32,595 nt of DNA from a bacterium (GTDB lineage Bacteria > Patescibacteriota > Doudnabacteria > UBA920 > VMFF01), in assembly GCA_021811585.1 (NCBI GenBank), contig JAJZOG010000006.1, forward strand, positions 1 through 32,595, in the 5' to 3' direction. Positions 7,029 through 15,034 of the stretch are shown in pieces (position 1 is the first letter of the stretch; each line of letters starts with the position of its first letter). The notes beneath the pieces are model-generated. The model was given only the letters and a program-made list of their open reading frames with translations, was not told the DNA's origin and ran no database searches. The position numbers and the translations under genes were made by a program.

Positions 7029-8315
7029 ATGGCAAAAATTTTAAGGTTAACGGCGCGCGAGGTTTTGGATTCGCGAGGAGATCCCACGGTGGAAGCTGAA
7101 CTTGTGCTGGAAGGCGGATTTTTTGGCAGGGCATCTGTGCCGTCCGGAGCTTCTGTCGGCAAGCACGAAGCAGTGGAGATCCGCGACGGGGGGCATAGAT
7201 ACGGAGGCAAGGGAGTGCTTGGTGCGGTTGAGAATGTTAAAAAAACAATAGCCCTGTCGGTAGTTGGGAATGAATTTTCACAAGCCGAATTTGACAGGGC
7301 TTTAATAGAATTGGATGGCACTGAAGATAAAAGTCGCCTTGGAACAAATGCCATTTTGGCGGCTTCGCTGGCTTTTGCAAAAGCCAGCGCGCAATCGGAA
7401 GCGTCGGCGCTTTACGCATATTTTGCTTCCATATCGAAATTGGGAACGGAAAAGAAAATTTTACCGGTTCCCATGATGAATATTTTGAACGGCGGCAAGC
7501 ACGCGCGCGGGTCAACGGATATACAGGAGTGCATGATTGTTCCCGCAGGAGCGCCGAGCTTTAAAGAGGCGCTGCGCTATGGCGCCGAAGTTTTCCATAC
7601 GTTAAAAGGAATTTTGGAAAACCGCGGGTTAAATACCGCTCTTGGCGACGAGGGGGGATATGCTCCGCAGCTTGCCGGCAACGAAGCTGCGCTGGAATTA
7701 ATTTTGGAAGCAGTGGAAAAATCAGGGTACAGGCCCGGCAAGGATATATATTTGGCAATCGATGCGGCTGCCTCGCAGTTTTTTGAAAACGGAAAATATA
7801 ATTTATATAAAGAGGGCGAAGCGCTGGATGCGCAGGGCATGATAGATTTGTACGCCGGGTGGGCTGACAAATATCCGCTGATTTCCATTGAAGACGGCTT
7901 GGCTGAAGATGATTTTGACGGCTTTGCGGCGCTGACAATGAAATTAGGTAAACGGATCCAAATTGTTGGTGATGATTTGTTTGCCACAAATTTCAGGCGC
8001 TTGCAAAAAGGCATAGAGGCACATGCCGCTAACGCGATATTAATTAAGTTGAACCAAATTGGAACGGTTTCAGAGACAATTGATGTGGTTAAAGGAGCAT
8101 ATAAATCCGGTTTCAAATGCATTGTCTCGCATAGATCCGGAGAGACAGAAGATTTTTATATATCTGATTTTGCAGTTGGCTTGGGAACGGGGTTAATAAA
8201 AACAGGGTCTCTTTCTCGCGGAGAGAGAACCGCGAAGTATAACCGCTTGCTTAGAATTGAGGAAGGATTGGGTGAAACAGCATATTTCCCGGGTATAAAA
8301 GCATTTTCTCGATAA
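7029..8315 (+). CDS. eno: Enolase
   Basis: Glycolytic enolase converting 2-phosphoglycerate to phosphoenolpyruvate. I chose the ATG giving MAKILRLTAREVLDSRGDPT, the usual enolase start; the frame is open 66 nt further upstream, but that part contains the promoter. The 428-aa length is normal. Conserved elements are all present: SRGDPTVE, GASVGKHEA, MMNILNGGKHA, GDEGGYAP with the acid Glu, the three Mg ligands in LAIDAAAS, SIEDGLAEDD and VGDDLFATN, the SHRSGETED loop and the final TGSLSRGERTAKYNRLLRIEE. It is monocistronic, with its own promoter. An AT-rich weak hairpin follows (about 8317-8342). Confidence 0.97.
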   Translation: MAKILRLTAREVLDSRGDPTVEAELVLEGGFFGRASVPSGASVGKHEAVEIRDGGHRYGGKGVLGAVENVKKTIALSVVGNEFSQAEFDRALIELDGTEDKSRLGTNAILAASLAFAKASAQSEASALYAYFASISKLGTEKKILPVPMMNILNGGKHARGSTDIQECMIVPAGAPSFKEALRYGAEVFHTLKGILENRGLNTALGDEGGYAPQLAGNEAALELILEAVEKSGYRPGKDIYLAIDAAASQFFENGKYNLYKEGEALDAQGMIDLYAGWADKYPLISIEDGLAEDDFDGFAALTMKLGKRIQIVGDDLFATNFRRLQKGIEAHAANAILIKLNQIGTVSETIDVVKGAYKSGFKCIVSHRSGETEDFYISDFAVGLGTGLIKTGSLSRGERTAKYNRLLRIEEGLGETAYFPGIKAFSR

Positions 8316-8372
8316 TTTTTTTGCTTAAATAAGCCAAAAAATACTTAGAATTAGCAAAAATCCCTTTAAATA

Positions 8373-8403
8373 TTGACTTTTTTATTTACGGGTATGCTAT
8401 AAT
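8373..8403 (+). promoter_or_regulatory. Promoter of the HU-like gene
   Basis: TTGACT (8373-8378) and a consensus TATAAT (8398-8403) with an upstream TG (extended -10, TGCTATAAT). The 19-nt spacer is long, which the extended -10 may offset. Strong-looking, as expected for a nucleoid protein. Confidence 0.65.
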
Positions 8404-8429
8404 TAATTTGAGATAATTAATATACAACT

Positions 8430-8717
8430 ATGGGAAAACCAATGAACAAATCTCAACTGCTTCAGACCTTGGCTGAAAAGACAGGTAAGAGCAGGAAGGA
8501 AGTCGCTGAATTGCTGGATTGCTTGGTAAGCACGGCATACAGTGAAGCTAAAAGGAATGGCGAGTTCACCATCCCGGGACTTGGCAAGCTCCAGAAGAAA
8601 GATCGCGCGGCCCGCATGGGAAGAAACCCGGCAACCGGCCAGCAAATCCAAATCCCAGCCAAAACAGTTGTAAAATTCCGAATGGCAAAAGCCGCCAAAG
8701 ACGCAATCTTGGCATAA
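8430..8717 (+). CDS. HU/IHF-family DNA-binding protein
   Basis: Small nucleoid-associated protein that bends DNA as a dimer. The 95 residues show the HU order: helical N-terminal half (KSQLLQTLAEKTGKSRKEV), the GLGKL turn, the beta-arm signature GRNPATGQQIQIPAKTVVKF and the C-terminal helix KAAKDAIL. The Pro of the arm (NPATG) used for DNA intercalation is present. An internal ATG at 8442 gives a start (MNKSQL) closer to typical HU proteins and has a GGGA 6 nt upstream, so the mature protein may be 91 aa. Strong promoter upstream, intrinsic terminator downstream: a single-gene unit. Confidence 0.93.
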   Translation: MGKPMNKSQLLQTLAEKTGKSRKEVAELLDCLVSTAYSEAKRNGEFTIPGLGKLQKKDRAARMGRNPATGQQIQIPAKTVVKFRMAKAAKDAILA

Positions 8718-8745
8718 TTGCCGCTAGAAATAAACTCATTTAGAG

Positions 8746-8772
8746 CTCCGCTTTCATATGCAGCGGAGTTTT
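8746..8772 (+). terminator. Intrinsic terminator after the HU-like gene
   Basis: CTCCGCT (8746-8752) pairs with AGCGGAG (8762-8768) across a 9-nt loop, followed by TTTT. Confidence 0.75.
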
Positions 8773-8855
8773 AAATTTGCGGGATGGCGCATTTTCAAAA
8801 GCTTGCGGATGGTATATTATGTAAGCATAATCAACCATATTTAAATTGGATCAAA

Positions 8856-9296
8856 ATGAAAATTTATAAAAAACGCATTGAGTTGGAAACCAAAAAACAA
8901 TTTGAAATTATAGATATTACGCAGAGCGTGCTCTCTGTTTTGCAGGAGTCAAAAATTGCGAACGGCCAGGTTATTGTATTCGTGCCGCACACAACAGCAT
9001 CCGTGCGCCTGAACCATAATGAGCCCTTGCTTATGCAGGACATTATGAAAATGATGTATCGCTTGGCGCCTGTGGATATAAATTACGCCCACGATGTTTT
9101 TGAAATCCGTGAAAATGTTTCTGTTGCCGAACGTTCCAACGGGCATGCGCACGTAAAAGCCTTTCTGCTCGGATCTTCGGAATCCATTCCTATAGAAAAC
9201 GGAAAGCCGTTACTTTCCGATACTCAAAGCGTTTTCTTTATTGAACTGGACGGTGCAAGAAAACGGAATTACATAGTGCAGGCAATGGGGGAATAG
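8856..9296 (+). CDS. YjbQ/UPF0047 family protein
   Basis: A 146-aa protein of the YjbQ (UPF0047) family, reported elsewhere to show weak thiamine-phosphate synthase-like activity but of uncertain true role. Family marks: FEIIDIT, VFVPHTTASVRLNHNEP with the conserved His-Thr-Thr, HDV...ENVSVAERSNGHAHVKAFLLGSSESIPIENG split over the middle, and FFIELDGARKRNYIVQ at the end. I place the start at the ATG of MKIYKKRIELE because the residues before it have no family counterpart. Members usually have NEN or NED where this one has NHNEP, and LGTWQ-like where this one has LSDTQ. It stands alone, convergent with the CAP gene. Confidence 0.88.
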   Translation: MKIYKKRIELETKKQFEIIDITQSVLSVLQESKIANGQVIVFVPHTTASVRLNHNEPLLMQDIMKMMYRLAPVDINYAHDVFEIRENVSVAERSNGHAHVKAFLLGSSESIPIENGKPLLSDTQSVFFIELDGARKRNYIVQAMGE

Positions 9297-9345
9297 CAAT
9301 TGCGGGAATCCCAATTGGCGGATGGCATTGGGTGTATAAAGTTAT

Positions 9346-9825
9346 TTATCGCGTTCCCAAATATTCAACCACAAAATTTGTTGTCTGCCCCTGATACAGG
9401 ATCTGCTTTTCAGCAACGCCGATTTCCGTGAATTCCGGATTCAGGATATTGGCACGGTGTTCCGGACTTTTCATCCAGGCGGCTTCCAAATCAGCCGGCC
9501 CGTAATAATTTTTCGCGAGATTTTCACCCGCGCTTTTGAAATCATAGCCGGCGCGGCGCAAAAAATACCACGGAGTTTTGCCCAGCGGGGAAATGTGCGC
9601 AAAATAAAAATGCTTTTGCATGTCAGCAAGTTTCAGGTTTGCCGCGAGGTCCAGATCCTGGTTTTCTTTTAGGGGCGCAAGCCCGAGTTCTTTTCTGTCT
9701 AAATTTCCAGCGGCAATGATATTTTCATCATTCATGCTTTTTTCCGAATGCGCCTGCGAGGAGGAATAGCTGAACAGGAGCAAACAAAAAAAACCCAAGC
9801 CCAATGTAATATATTTTATTCTCAC
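9346..9825 (-). CDS. Secreted CAP/SCP domain protein (YkwD-like)
   Basis: A 159-aa exported protein: hydrophobic signal region at residues 4-22 with likely cleavage after SSSQA, then one CAP domain. The cavity residues of the family are visible: His77 in FAHISPLG, Glu101 in AGENLA and His123 in SPEHRANILNPEFTEIGV. Length is typical of minimal bacterial CAP proteins, whose function is mostly unknown; cell-wall or lipid association is suspected. It is divergent from mltG, and a TATAAT lies on its strand at 9869-9864. Confidence 0.88.
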   Translation of the reverse strand: MRIKYITLGLGFFCLLLFSYSSSQAHSEKSMNDENIIAAGNLDRKELGLAPLKENQDLDLAANLKLADMQKHFYFAHISPLGKTPWYFLRRAGYDFKSAGENLAKNYYGPADLEAAWMKSPEHRANILNPEFTEIGVAEKQILYQGQTTNFVVEYLGTR

Positions 9826-9891
9826 TTTTGTTTTTGTTTCGAAAACTTCAAATTTCTGTTATTATTATAGCAGAAAAAAATATTTTTGTCC

Positions 9892-11019
9892 ATGAATTTT
9901 AAAACAGAAAATTTTGGCAGCGGGGGTGGCCCCAAAATGCGAAAAATCCGCGTGATCCCGAGGCATTTTTTTGCCGCGATTTTCATTTTATTCGCCATTG
10001 TTGCTGCCGCGATTTTCATTTTTTATTCCTATTTGCGAAAAGGGATGGATACGCCCTTGAGCGCAAATGCCGCCAAGCGGATGTTCGTTGTTTTACCCGG
10101 CCAGGATGCTCGGCAAGTGGCAGGCGCCTTGTATGGCGGCCATTTTATTGCCAGTGCATTTGCATTTGAAGAATATGCAAATATTACCGGAGAGGCGCAA
10201 AGGATACAGCCCGGGAGTTATGAAATTTCTCCGTCAATGGCACCGCGCCAGATTTTGCTTGAAATTATTGCAGCCCAGGAGAACCAAATCAAAATTACCA
10301 TTCGCGAAGGTTGGGACATTGATGATATTGCCAATTATCTTGCCGCGCAAAATGTCGTTCCCAAAGGCGTGTTTGTCGCGGCTGAAAAAGAAAAAGCGCA
10401 AACTTTCGATTACTTCGGCGAAAATCCCCGCGTGCGCACTTTGGAAGGGTATCTGTTTCCGGATACTTATTTCATCCCCAAAGGCAAGCCGGCAGCCGAG
10501 ACAGCTGATGATATCTTGGATAAAATGCTTGCGAATACTAAGGAAAAAATCAATGCCGCGATGCTGGCACAAATTCACGCTCAGCACAAAACTGTGTATG
10601 ATATTTTAACGTTGGCTTCAATTATAGAAAGGGAAGTCGGCAGAAACAAAAATGTTTTAACTTCAAAAGATGTCAGTGAGCTGCAAAACGAACGTGAAAT
10701 TGTCGCTGGAATTTTTTATAACCGCATTGAGGCGGGCATGCCGCTGCAAAGCGACGCCACCGTTGATTTTGCCAAAAAGATTTTGGGCCTGCCCCAGAGT
10801 ACGCCCGGCGATAAAGTTAATTCCGCGTACAATACATATTTATACGTCGGATTGCCGCCCGGCCCGATTGCCAATCCTTCGCTGAATTCCATAGAGGCAG
10901 CAATTAATCCCGCCAAAACCGATTATCTGTATTTTTTGACCCGCAGCGACGGCACTGCGGTATTTGCCAGGACACTGCAGGAACAGGAGGCAAATGCGCA
11001 GAAATACTTGGGCAGATAA
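9892..11019 (+). CDS. mltG: Endolytic murein transglycosylase MltG
   Basis: Membrane-anchored lytic transglycosylase that cuts nascent glycan strands and sets peptidoglycan chain length. A single N-terminal membrane helix (HFFAAIFILFAIVAAAIFIF) is followed by a LysM-like region and the catalytic domain. Hallmarks are LEGYLFPDTYFIP, LASIIEREVG with the catalytic Glu, REIVAGIFYNRIEAGMPLQSDATV (longer block, key residues NR and M.LQSD) and YLYVGLPPGPIANPS. The ATG at 9892 gives 375 aa; an ATG at 9937 (MRKIRVIPR) has GGGGGTGG upstream and may be the true start. An upstream TTG is not needed. Confidence 0.94.
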   Translation: MNFKTENFGSGGGPKMRKIRVIPRHFFAAIFILFAIVAAAIFIFYSYLRKGMDTPLSANAAKRMFVVLPGQDARQVAGALYGGHFIASAFAFEEYANITGEAQRIQPGSYEISPSMAPRQILLEIIAAQENQIKITIREGWDIDDIANYLAAQNVVPKGVFVAAEKEKAQTFDYFGENPRVRTLEGYLFPDTYFIPKGKPAAETADDILDKMLANTKEKINAAMLAQIHAQHKTVYDILTLASIIEREVGRNKNVLTSKDVSELQNEREIVAGIFYNRIEAGMPLQSDATVDFAKKILGLPQSTPGDKVNSAYNTYLYVGLPPGPIANPSLNSIEAAINPAKTDYLYFLTRSDGTAVFARTLQEQEANAQKYLGR

Positions 11020-11090
11020 TTGCAGATAGATATCCGGGGCAACCTAACTGACTTGGAACAAAAGTAAGGAATGAAAGCGGCGAAGCCGGT

Positions 11091-11119
11091 TTGACCGAAA
11101 CCTTTGAAAGTGCTATATT
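11091..11119 (+). promoter_or_regulatory. Promoter of the rplJ-rplL operon
   Basis: TTGACC (11091-11096), a 17-nt spacer and TATATT (11114-11119) preceded by TGC (extended -10). Start expected near 11126, leaving a leader of almost 200 nt before rplJ. Confidence 0.75.
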
Positions 11120-11125
11120 TCTTTT

Positions 11126-11270
11126 AAGAATAGAATATTCCAAAGAAAGTCGGCGCTCTCGGGTAAAACCCAAACAGAGCATAATCCGCAAATGCGGCAC
11201 GCCTACCGAGGAAAACGCGCGCAAATGAATTTTGCGCATGGGCACTCGGTGAAAACCGAGATTTTATTTT
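11126..11270 (+). promoter_or_regulatory. L10-type ribosomal protein leader with attenuator
   Basis: Structured leader just upstream of rplJ, in the position of the known L10 leader family. Pairings read from the sequence: GGCG 11152-11155 with CGCC 11200-11203 closes a junction; inside it CTCT/AGAG (11156-11159 with 11176-11179) encloses GGG/CCC (11161-11163 with 11169-11171), and CCGCA/TGCGG (11186-11190 with 11193-11197) forms a second arm. Next comes CCTACCGAGG, like the CCTGCCGAGG I recall from the Bacillus subtilis leader. ACCGAG occurs at 11205-11210 and again at 11255-11260; both can pair with CTCGGT 11245-11250. The first pairing is an antiterminator around hairpin 11219-11237, the second a terminator. 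L10-L12 binding would favour termination. Confidence 0.8.
11245..11270 (+). terminator. Attenuator hairpin in the rplJ leader
   Basis: CTCGGT (11245-11250), GAAA tetraloop, ACCGAG (11255-11260), then ATTTTATTTT. Conditional terminator of the L10 leader. Confidence 0.75.
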
Positions 11271-11322
11271 ATCGGGATATGGTCGGTCTATTCGGCAAAT
11301 AATGGAATTCATTTAAACGCAA

Positions 11323-11844
11323 ATGGCAGTTACAAGAAAGAAAAAAGAAAGCATTTTAGGCGATCTTGAGGCGCGGCTTGAAAACGCGAAATCAATAGTA
11401 TTCGCGGATTACCGCGGCACCACTGTTAAAAAAATAGACGAGTTGCGCAGGAACATGCGCAAAGAAAATGTTTTTGCAAAAGTGGCGAAGGTCACTTTGC
11501 TGAAAAAAGCATTGCAAAAACAGGGCATAGATATTGGCGCGGTTGATTTTAAGGTCCCCGTGGCGGTCGCTGTTTCAAAAGAAGACGAAACCGCTCCGGC
11601 GCGCATTCTTAACGCTTTTGCCAAAGATAATAAAAATATCGGCATCTTGTTGGGAATTGTGGATGGCAAAGTAATCACCGCAGGCGAAGTCATGGCTCTT
11701 GCTACGTTGCCCACAAAACAGGAATTGCGCGGGAAATTAGTCGGCACCATTGCCGCACCAATATCATCGTTCGCAAATGTCCTTGCGGGCAATCTGCGCA
11801 AATTGGTTTATGCCTTAAATGCAATTGCGGAAGTTAAAAGATAA
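11323..11844 (+). CDS. rplJ: 50S ribosomal protein L10
   Basis: Base of the L12 stalk of the large subunit; recruits L7/L12 dimers and regulates its own operon by binding the leader RNA. The 173-aa protein has the family start (TRKKKESILGDLEARL), IVFADYRGTTVKKIDELRR and KVTLLKKAL, and the C-terminal helix (residues about 135-170) that binds L12 dimers. Length is typical. It is followed 31 nt later by rplL, the usual order. A clear Shine-Dalgarno is not visible before the ATG. Confidence 0.97.
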   Translation: MAVTRKKKESILGDLEARLENAKSIVFADYRGTTVKKIDELRRNMRKENVFAKVAKVTLLKKALQKQGIDIGAVDFKVPVAVAVSKEDETAPARILNAFAKDNKNIGILLGIVDGKVITAGEVMALATLPTKQELRGKLVGTIAAPISSFANVLAGNLRKLVYALNAIAEVKR

Positions 11845-11875
11845 AGTCATTAACTATTAATTGAAAGGATTTAAA

Positions 11876-12277
11876 ATGGCAGAGGATGTAAAAGTTGAAG
11901 TACCGGAGAAATTCAAGCCCTTGGTTGACCAGATAGAGAAGCTTTCGGTTTTGGAACTCTCCGAACTTGTAAAGGTTTTGGAAGACAAATTTGGCGTTTC
12001 CGCCGCTGCACCGGTTATGATGGGCGGATCTGCGCCTGCTGCAGCCGGAGCGCCCGCAGAAGAGAAAACAGAATTTACGGTTGAACTTACAGAGGGCGGG
12101 GCGAATAAGATTGGCGTCATTAAAGTTGTCCGCGAAGTCACGGGACTTGGTTTGAAAGAAGCCAAGGATCTCGTTGATGGCGCGCCAAAACCGATTAAGG
12201 AAAATTCTCCAAAAGCAGAAGCAGAGGAAATAAAGAAGAAAGTGGAAGAAGCCGGCGGCAAAGTTGTCTTGAAATAA
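11876..12277 (+). CDS. rplL: 50S ribosomal protein L7/L12
   Basis: Flexible stalk protein that recruits translation GTPases. I use the ATG giving [13 protein letters not shown] because AAAGGA lies 6 nt before it; an ATG five codons earlier overlaps that site. The 133-aa protein has the N-terminal dimerisation domain ([19 protein letters not shown]), an Ala/Pro/Gly hinge and the C-terminal factor-binding domain ([32 protein letters not shown]). The usual first block is slightly extended. A strong terminator follows. Confidence 0.97.
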   Translation: MAEDVKVEVPEKFKPLVDQIEKLSVLELSELVKVLEDKFGVSAAAPVMMGGSAPAAAGAPAEEKTEFTVELTEGGANKIGVIKVVREVTGLGLKEAKDLVDGAPKPIKENSPKAEAEEIKKKVEEAGGKVVLK

Positions 12278-12296
12278 TTTTTTGCCTTTGGATTTA

Positions 12297-12324
12297 AAAA
12301 CAGCGCCCATTGGGGCGCTGTTTT
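12297..12324 (+). terminator. Terminator of the rplJ-rplL operon
   Basis: CAGCGCCC (12301-12308) pairs with GGGCGCTG (12313-12320), flanked by AAAA and TTTT that extend the stem to 12 bp; loop ATTG. Confidence 0.92.
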
Positions 12325-12386
12325 AATTTATTCTTAATGCGTGAAAAGTAGAATAAACGCAACATAGAAGCTAACCGCTGTGAAAT

Positions 12387-12944
12387 ATGAAGGCAGACGA
12401 AGAAAAGCGTTTTTTATCCGATGAAGAATTGGCGCGAACCGCCTTGCGCGATCCGAGTGCTTTTTCAAATTTGATGAACAGGCATAGAAAACGGCTTTTT
12501 AGTTTCATCAGCGCTAATTTGATTAAAGATTGGGATCAGGCGGATGATGTTGTCCAGGAAACCTTTATAAAGGCATATTTAAACCTGGATAAATTCGATT
12601 TGGCTAAAAAATGGACTACTTGGCTGTACCGTATCGCTATCAATACCGCGTACAGCCATCTTAAAAAGCCGAAAATCCACAGTTTGGAGAGCTATTATGT
12701 TTATACGCTTTCTACGGGCGATGTACCGGAAAGGGCGGTAGAGAATAAGATGCAAAAGGAGAAAATCGCGCAGGCGATTTTCTCCTTGGAATCCAGGCAC
12801 AAGCTAATATTAAATTTGTACGTTGAGCAGGAGCTTACTTATGAAGAAATGAGCAAATTACTCGATCTTAGCAGGGGCGCAGTTAAAAACAGGGTTGAGT
12901 CGGCATTAAAAAATTTAAGGATTATTCTGGGGCCGCTTGAATAA
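12387..12944 (+). CDS. RNA polymerase sigma-70 family factor, ECF-like
   Basis: A 185-aa alternative sigma factor with only regions 2 and 4. Region 2 covers about residues 25-95: RHRKRLFSFI, QADDVVQETFIKAYLNLDKF (core-binding and -10 recognition) and KWTTWLYRIAINTAYSHLKK. A short linker follows, then region 4 (about 130-182) with ESRHKLILNLYVEQELTYEEMSKLLDLS and the recognition helix SRGAVKNRVESALKNLR. No anti-sigma gene follows; the next gene is convergent, 26 nt away. No signature of an auto-regulated promoter is obvious upstream. The large membrane protein next door is a possible regulator only by proximity. Confidence 0.92.
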   Translation: MKADEEKRFLSDEELARTALRDPSAFSNLMNRHRKRLFSFISANLIKDWDQADDVVQETFIKAYLNLDKFDLAKKWTTWLYRIAINTAYSHLKKPKIHSLESYYVYTLSTGDVPERAVENKMQKEKIAQAIFSLESRHKLILNLYVEQELTYEEMSKLLDLSRGAVKNRVESALKNLRIILGPLE

Positions 12945-12970
12945 AATTATTGCATTTACTTGAATCGCGG

Positions 12971-14932
12971 CTATTGCATTTTTAAGAGCCAAATATTTTG
13001 GCCGTCAAGGATATAAGCAGATTGTTTTTGTTCATCAATTGCAAAGTTTTGCGGATTTTGCAATTGATCTGATTCATATTGCTTGATTATATTGCCTTGC
13101 TTGTCAAAAACAATTATCCGTTTGAGATTCGGATCCAAAACATAAATAAAATTGGTGGCAGTTGTGGCATAAATTTTGGCTCCTGCCGAGAATGTCATCC
13201 CTGAACTTGCGAATGGCTCCTGCCGGCCCCCCACGTATTTTTGTATTCCTTCCGTGGTTAGCAGGTATATCGGGCCGCCAATGGCAAAATCCAGTGCATT
13301 GCCAAGATTTTCGCTGCTCCTGAAATAGGGGATGTCTTTCCCGCCAGACAGCGGCGTGCTTATAATTTGATTTTGCGATTTATCCATCGCATAAACTTTC
13401 GTAGGTGCGCCGTAAAAAGCCATGCCGGAATCATTCGCGGTTAGCGCGCCTTTTTGTTGCACCGCGGTTTGCGCCGAAGGATTTATAGCGTATAAATTGC
13501 CTTGGCTGTCTTCAGCTATAAAAATGCCGTTAATGCTTCCTATATCTGCCATTTCAGGTATCTGCAGAGTGAAATTTTGGCCCATGCTCTGCGTTTTGAG
13601 GTTAAAAGGCGTAAACAGGCCTGCCTTAATATCTGCCGCAAACAAGTCCCCGTTTGCCAAGAGCAAGGCATTTGCGCGGCTATTAACAGAAAATAATTTT
13701 GTTGCCGTTATATTTTGAATATGCTCAATTAGGTTTTGCAGCTGATCGATTTCGGACTGCAATTTGCCTTTTTGAGAATTTATACTGGCATTTGAGGGAA
13801 TGCCCTTTAATTCCTGTTCGGCCTCGTTTGTCAGCGTCACAGCTTTGCCCTGGTCTTTGAAAACATAGGCAGTATTGGCGCCGTCTATCTTATTTTGGAC
13901 ATCAGTCATTTTTTGCTGCAGAGCTTTTGCGGCCTGCGCCTTGTTTCTGACGTAAACAGTTACTCCGATATTCAGTATAAAAAGGATTACAAACACCGCG
14001 CCCGCGGCAAAGAAGAATTTTTTTGCCTTGGGAAGGTTTTTGATCCTTTGCAGGTCAGTATATTTCTTTGCCTGCTCTTTTATTAAGGCCGCATTTATTT
14101 TGGGCAAATTTATATTTGGCATGCGCTGTTCTTTTGAAAGCAAAACAGTGTGTTTTATAAATTTCCGTATTGCGTTGGCAGATGCGCCCAGAACGGATTT
14201 TGTTTTTTGCATAAAACTTTGCGAACCAGAGAGCGCGGCGATATTCATGATTTTTTCGCTTTCCAAAGCAGGCCCCTCGTTGAATTCCAAAACCAAAGTG
14301 CCGAAAGAAATGCTGTCATCCGCAAGCTCTTTTACCAAATCAACAATCACCTGGCAAGCCGCATTTATAGGCAATTCGCCGAGTATTTTTTGGAGCCGTT
14401 CAATGGAGAGATAATTGAACAGCTGGGAAGTGCTGAGTATCAGGTAATCCTTTTTCTTAATTTTTCCGGCTGCAAAATTTTCGAAGATTTTCAGCGGGTT
14501 TGGCTTTGGGCTGGAATCGGCAATATCGGAAAATTGTTTGTCACGGAAAAGGTAGGCATGCATTTTGCCGCACGTGGAAATGTAAAGATTTTCGTTTTGC
14601 CTCGCCGATACGCAGGAATTCATGTGCCCGAACCAGGTTACTTCTTCGGAGCCGGCCGCAAGTTTTGCCAGGTAATCGTTGATCTGCGCAATGCTGTTTT
14701 CGAAGTTATTCGGATTTTCCCTGCTGAAATTTCTTTTTAATATGTTTTCAATATTTTTAGCAATGCGGTCAAACACGCCTGGTGAGGCCTGTGATCCCGG
14801 AGCAATTTCCATGATAAAATAAATCTCCGAATTGGTTTCCTGTATTTTTTCGGAGAATAATGAAATAAAGCCCTTTGAGAGCCGCTTGCTGCTTATAAAT
14901 ATTTGACCTGCCTGTGTTTCCAATTCTGGCAT
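12971..14932 (-). CDS. Single-pass membrane protein: degenerate PP2C-like head, coiled coil, propeller-like tail
   Basis: A 653-aa protein. Residues 1-225 resemble a PP2C/SpoIIE-type phosphatase fold but lack its metal-binding acids: the GDSRAYL-like site reads GKMHAYLF (122-129, Asp to Lys), the TDG-like site reads TSQ (168-170), and the first DG motif is replaced by MEIAPGS (41-47). One membrane helix lies at about 305-328, a charged coiled coil at about 330-410, and the rest (about 415-653) is repeats of short strands resembling an NHL/PQQ beta-propeller (SQGNLYAINPS, GGPIYLLTTEGIQKY, NFIYVLDPNLKRIIVFD, KQSAYILDGQNIWLL). It looks like a membrane-spanning sensor with a pseudophosphatase inside and a propeller outside. 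Domain calls are by eye. Confidence 0.7.
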   Translation of the reverse strand: MPELETQAGQIFISSKRLSKGFISLFSEKIQETNSEIYFIMEIAPGSQASPGVFDRIAKNIENILKRNFSRENPNNFENSIAQINDYLAKLAAGSEEVTWFGHMNSCVSARQNENLYISTCGKMHAYLFRDKQFSDIADSSPKPNPLKIFENFAAGKIKKKDYLILSTSQLFNYLSIERLQKILGELPINAACQVIVDLVKELADDSISFGTLVLEFNEGPALESEKIMNIAALSGSQSFMQKTKSVLGASANAIRKFIKHTVLLSKEQRMPNINLPKINAALIKEQAKKYTDLQRIKNLPKAKKFFFAAGAVFVILFILNIGVTVYVRNKAQAAKALQQKMTDVQNKIDGANTAYVFKDQGKAVTLTNEAEQELKGIPSNASINSQKGKLQSEIDQLQNLIEHIQNITATKLFSVNSRANALLLANGDLFAADIKAGLFTPFNLKTQSMGQNFTLQIPEMADIGSINGIFIAEDSQGNLYAINPSAQTAVQQKGALTANDSGMAFYGAPTKVYAMDKSQNQIISTPLSGGKDIPYFRSSENLGNALDFAIGGPIYLLTTEGIQKYVGGRQEPFASSGMTFSAGAKIYATTATNFIYVLDPNLKRIIVFDKQGNIIKQYESDQLQNPQNFAIDEQKQSAYILDGQNIWLLKMQ

Positions 14933-15005
14933 TCTATTTTCGCTGCTCTTAAAATATCACAAAAATAGCAAAAATTCAAAGAAAATTTAAATTTCCGCGC
15001 TACTG

Positions 15006-15014
15006 TGGTATACT
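15006..15014 (+). promoter_or_regulatory. Extended -10 promoter
   Basis: TGGTATACT at 15006-15014 with no good -35. It implies a start near 15021 and a 14-nt leader for the gene at 15035. Confidence 0.5.
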
Positions 15015-15034
15015 TGTCTGGCGGAAGAAAAACT

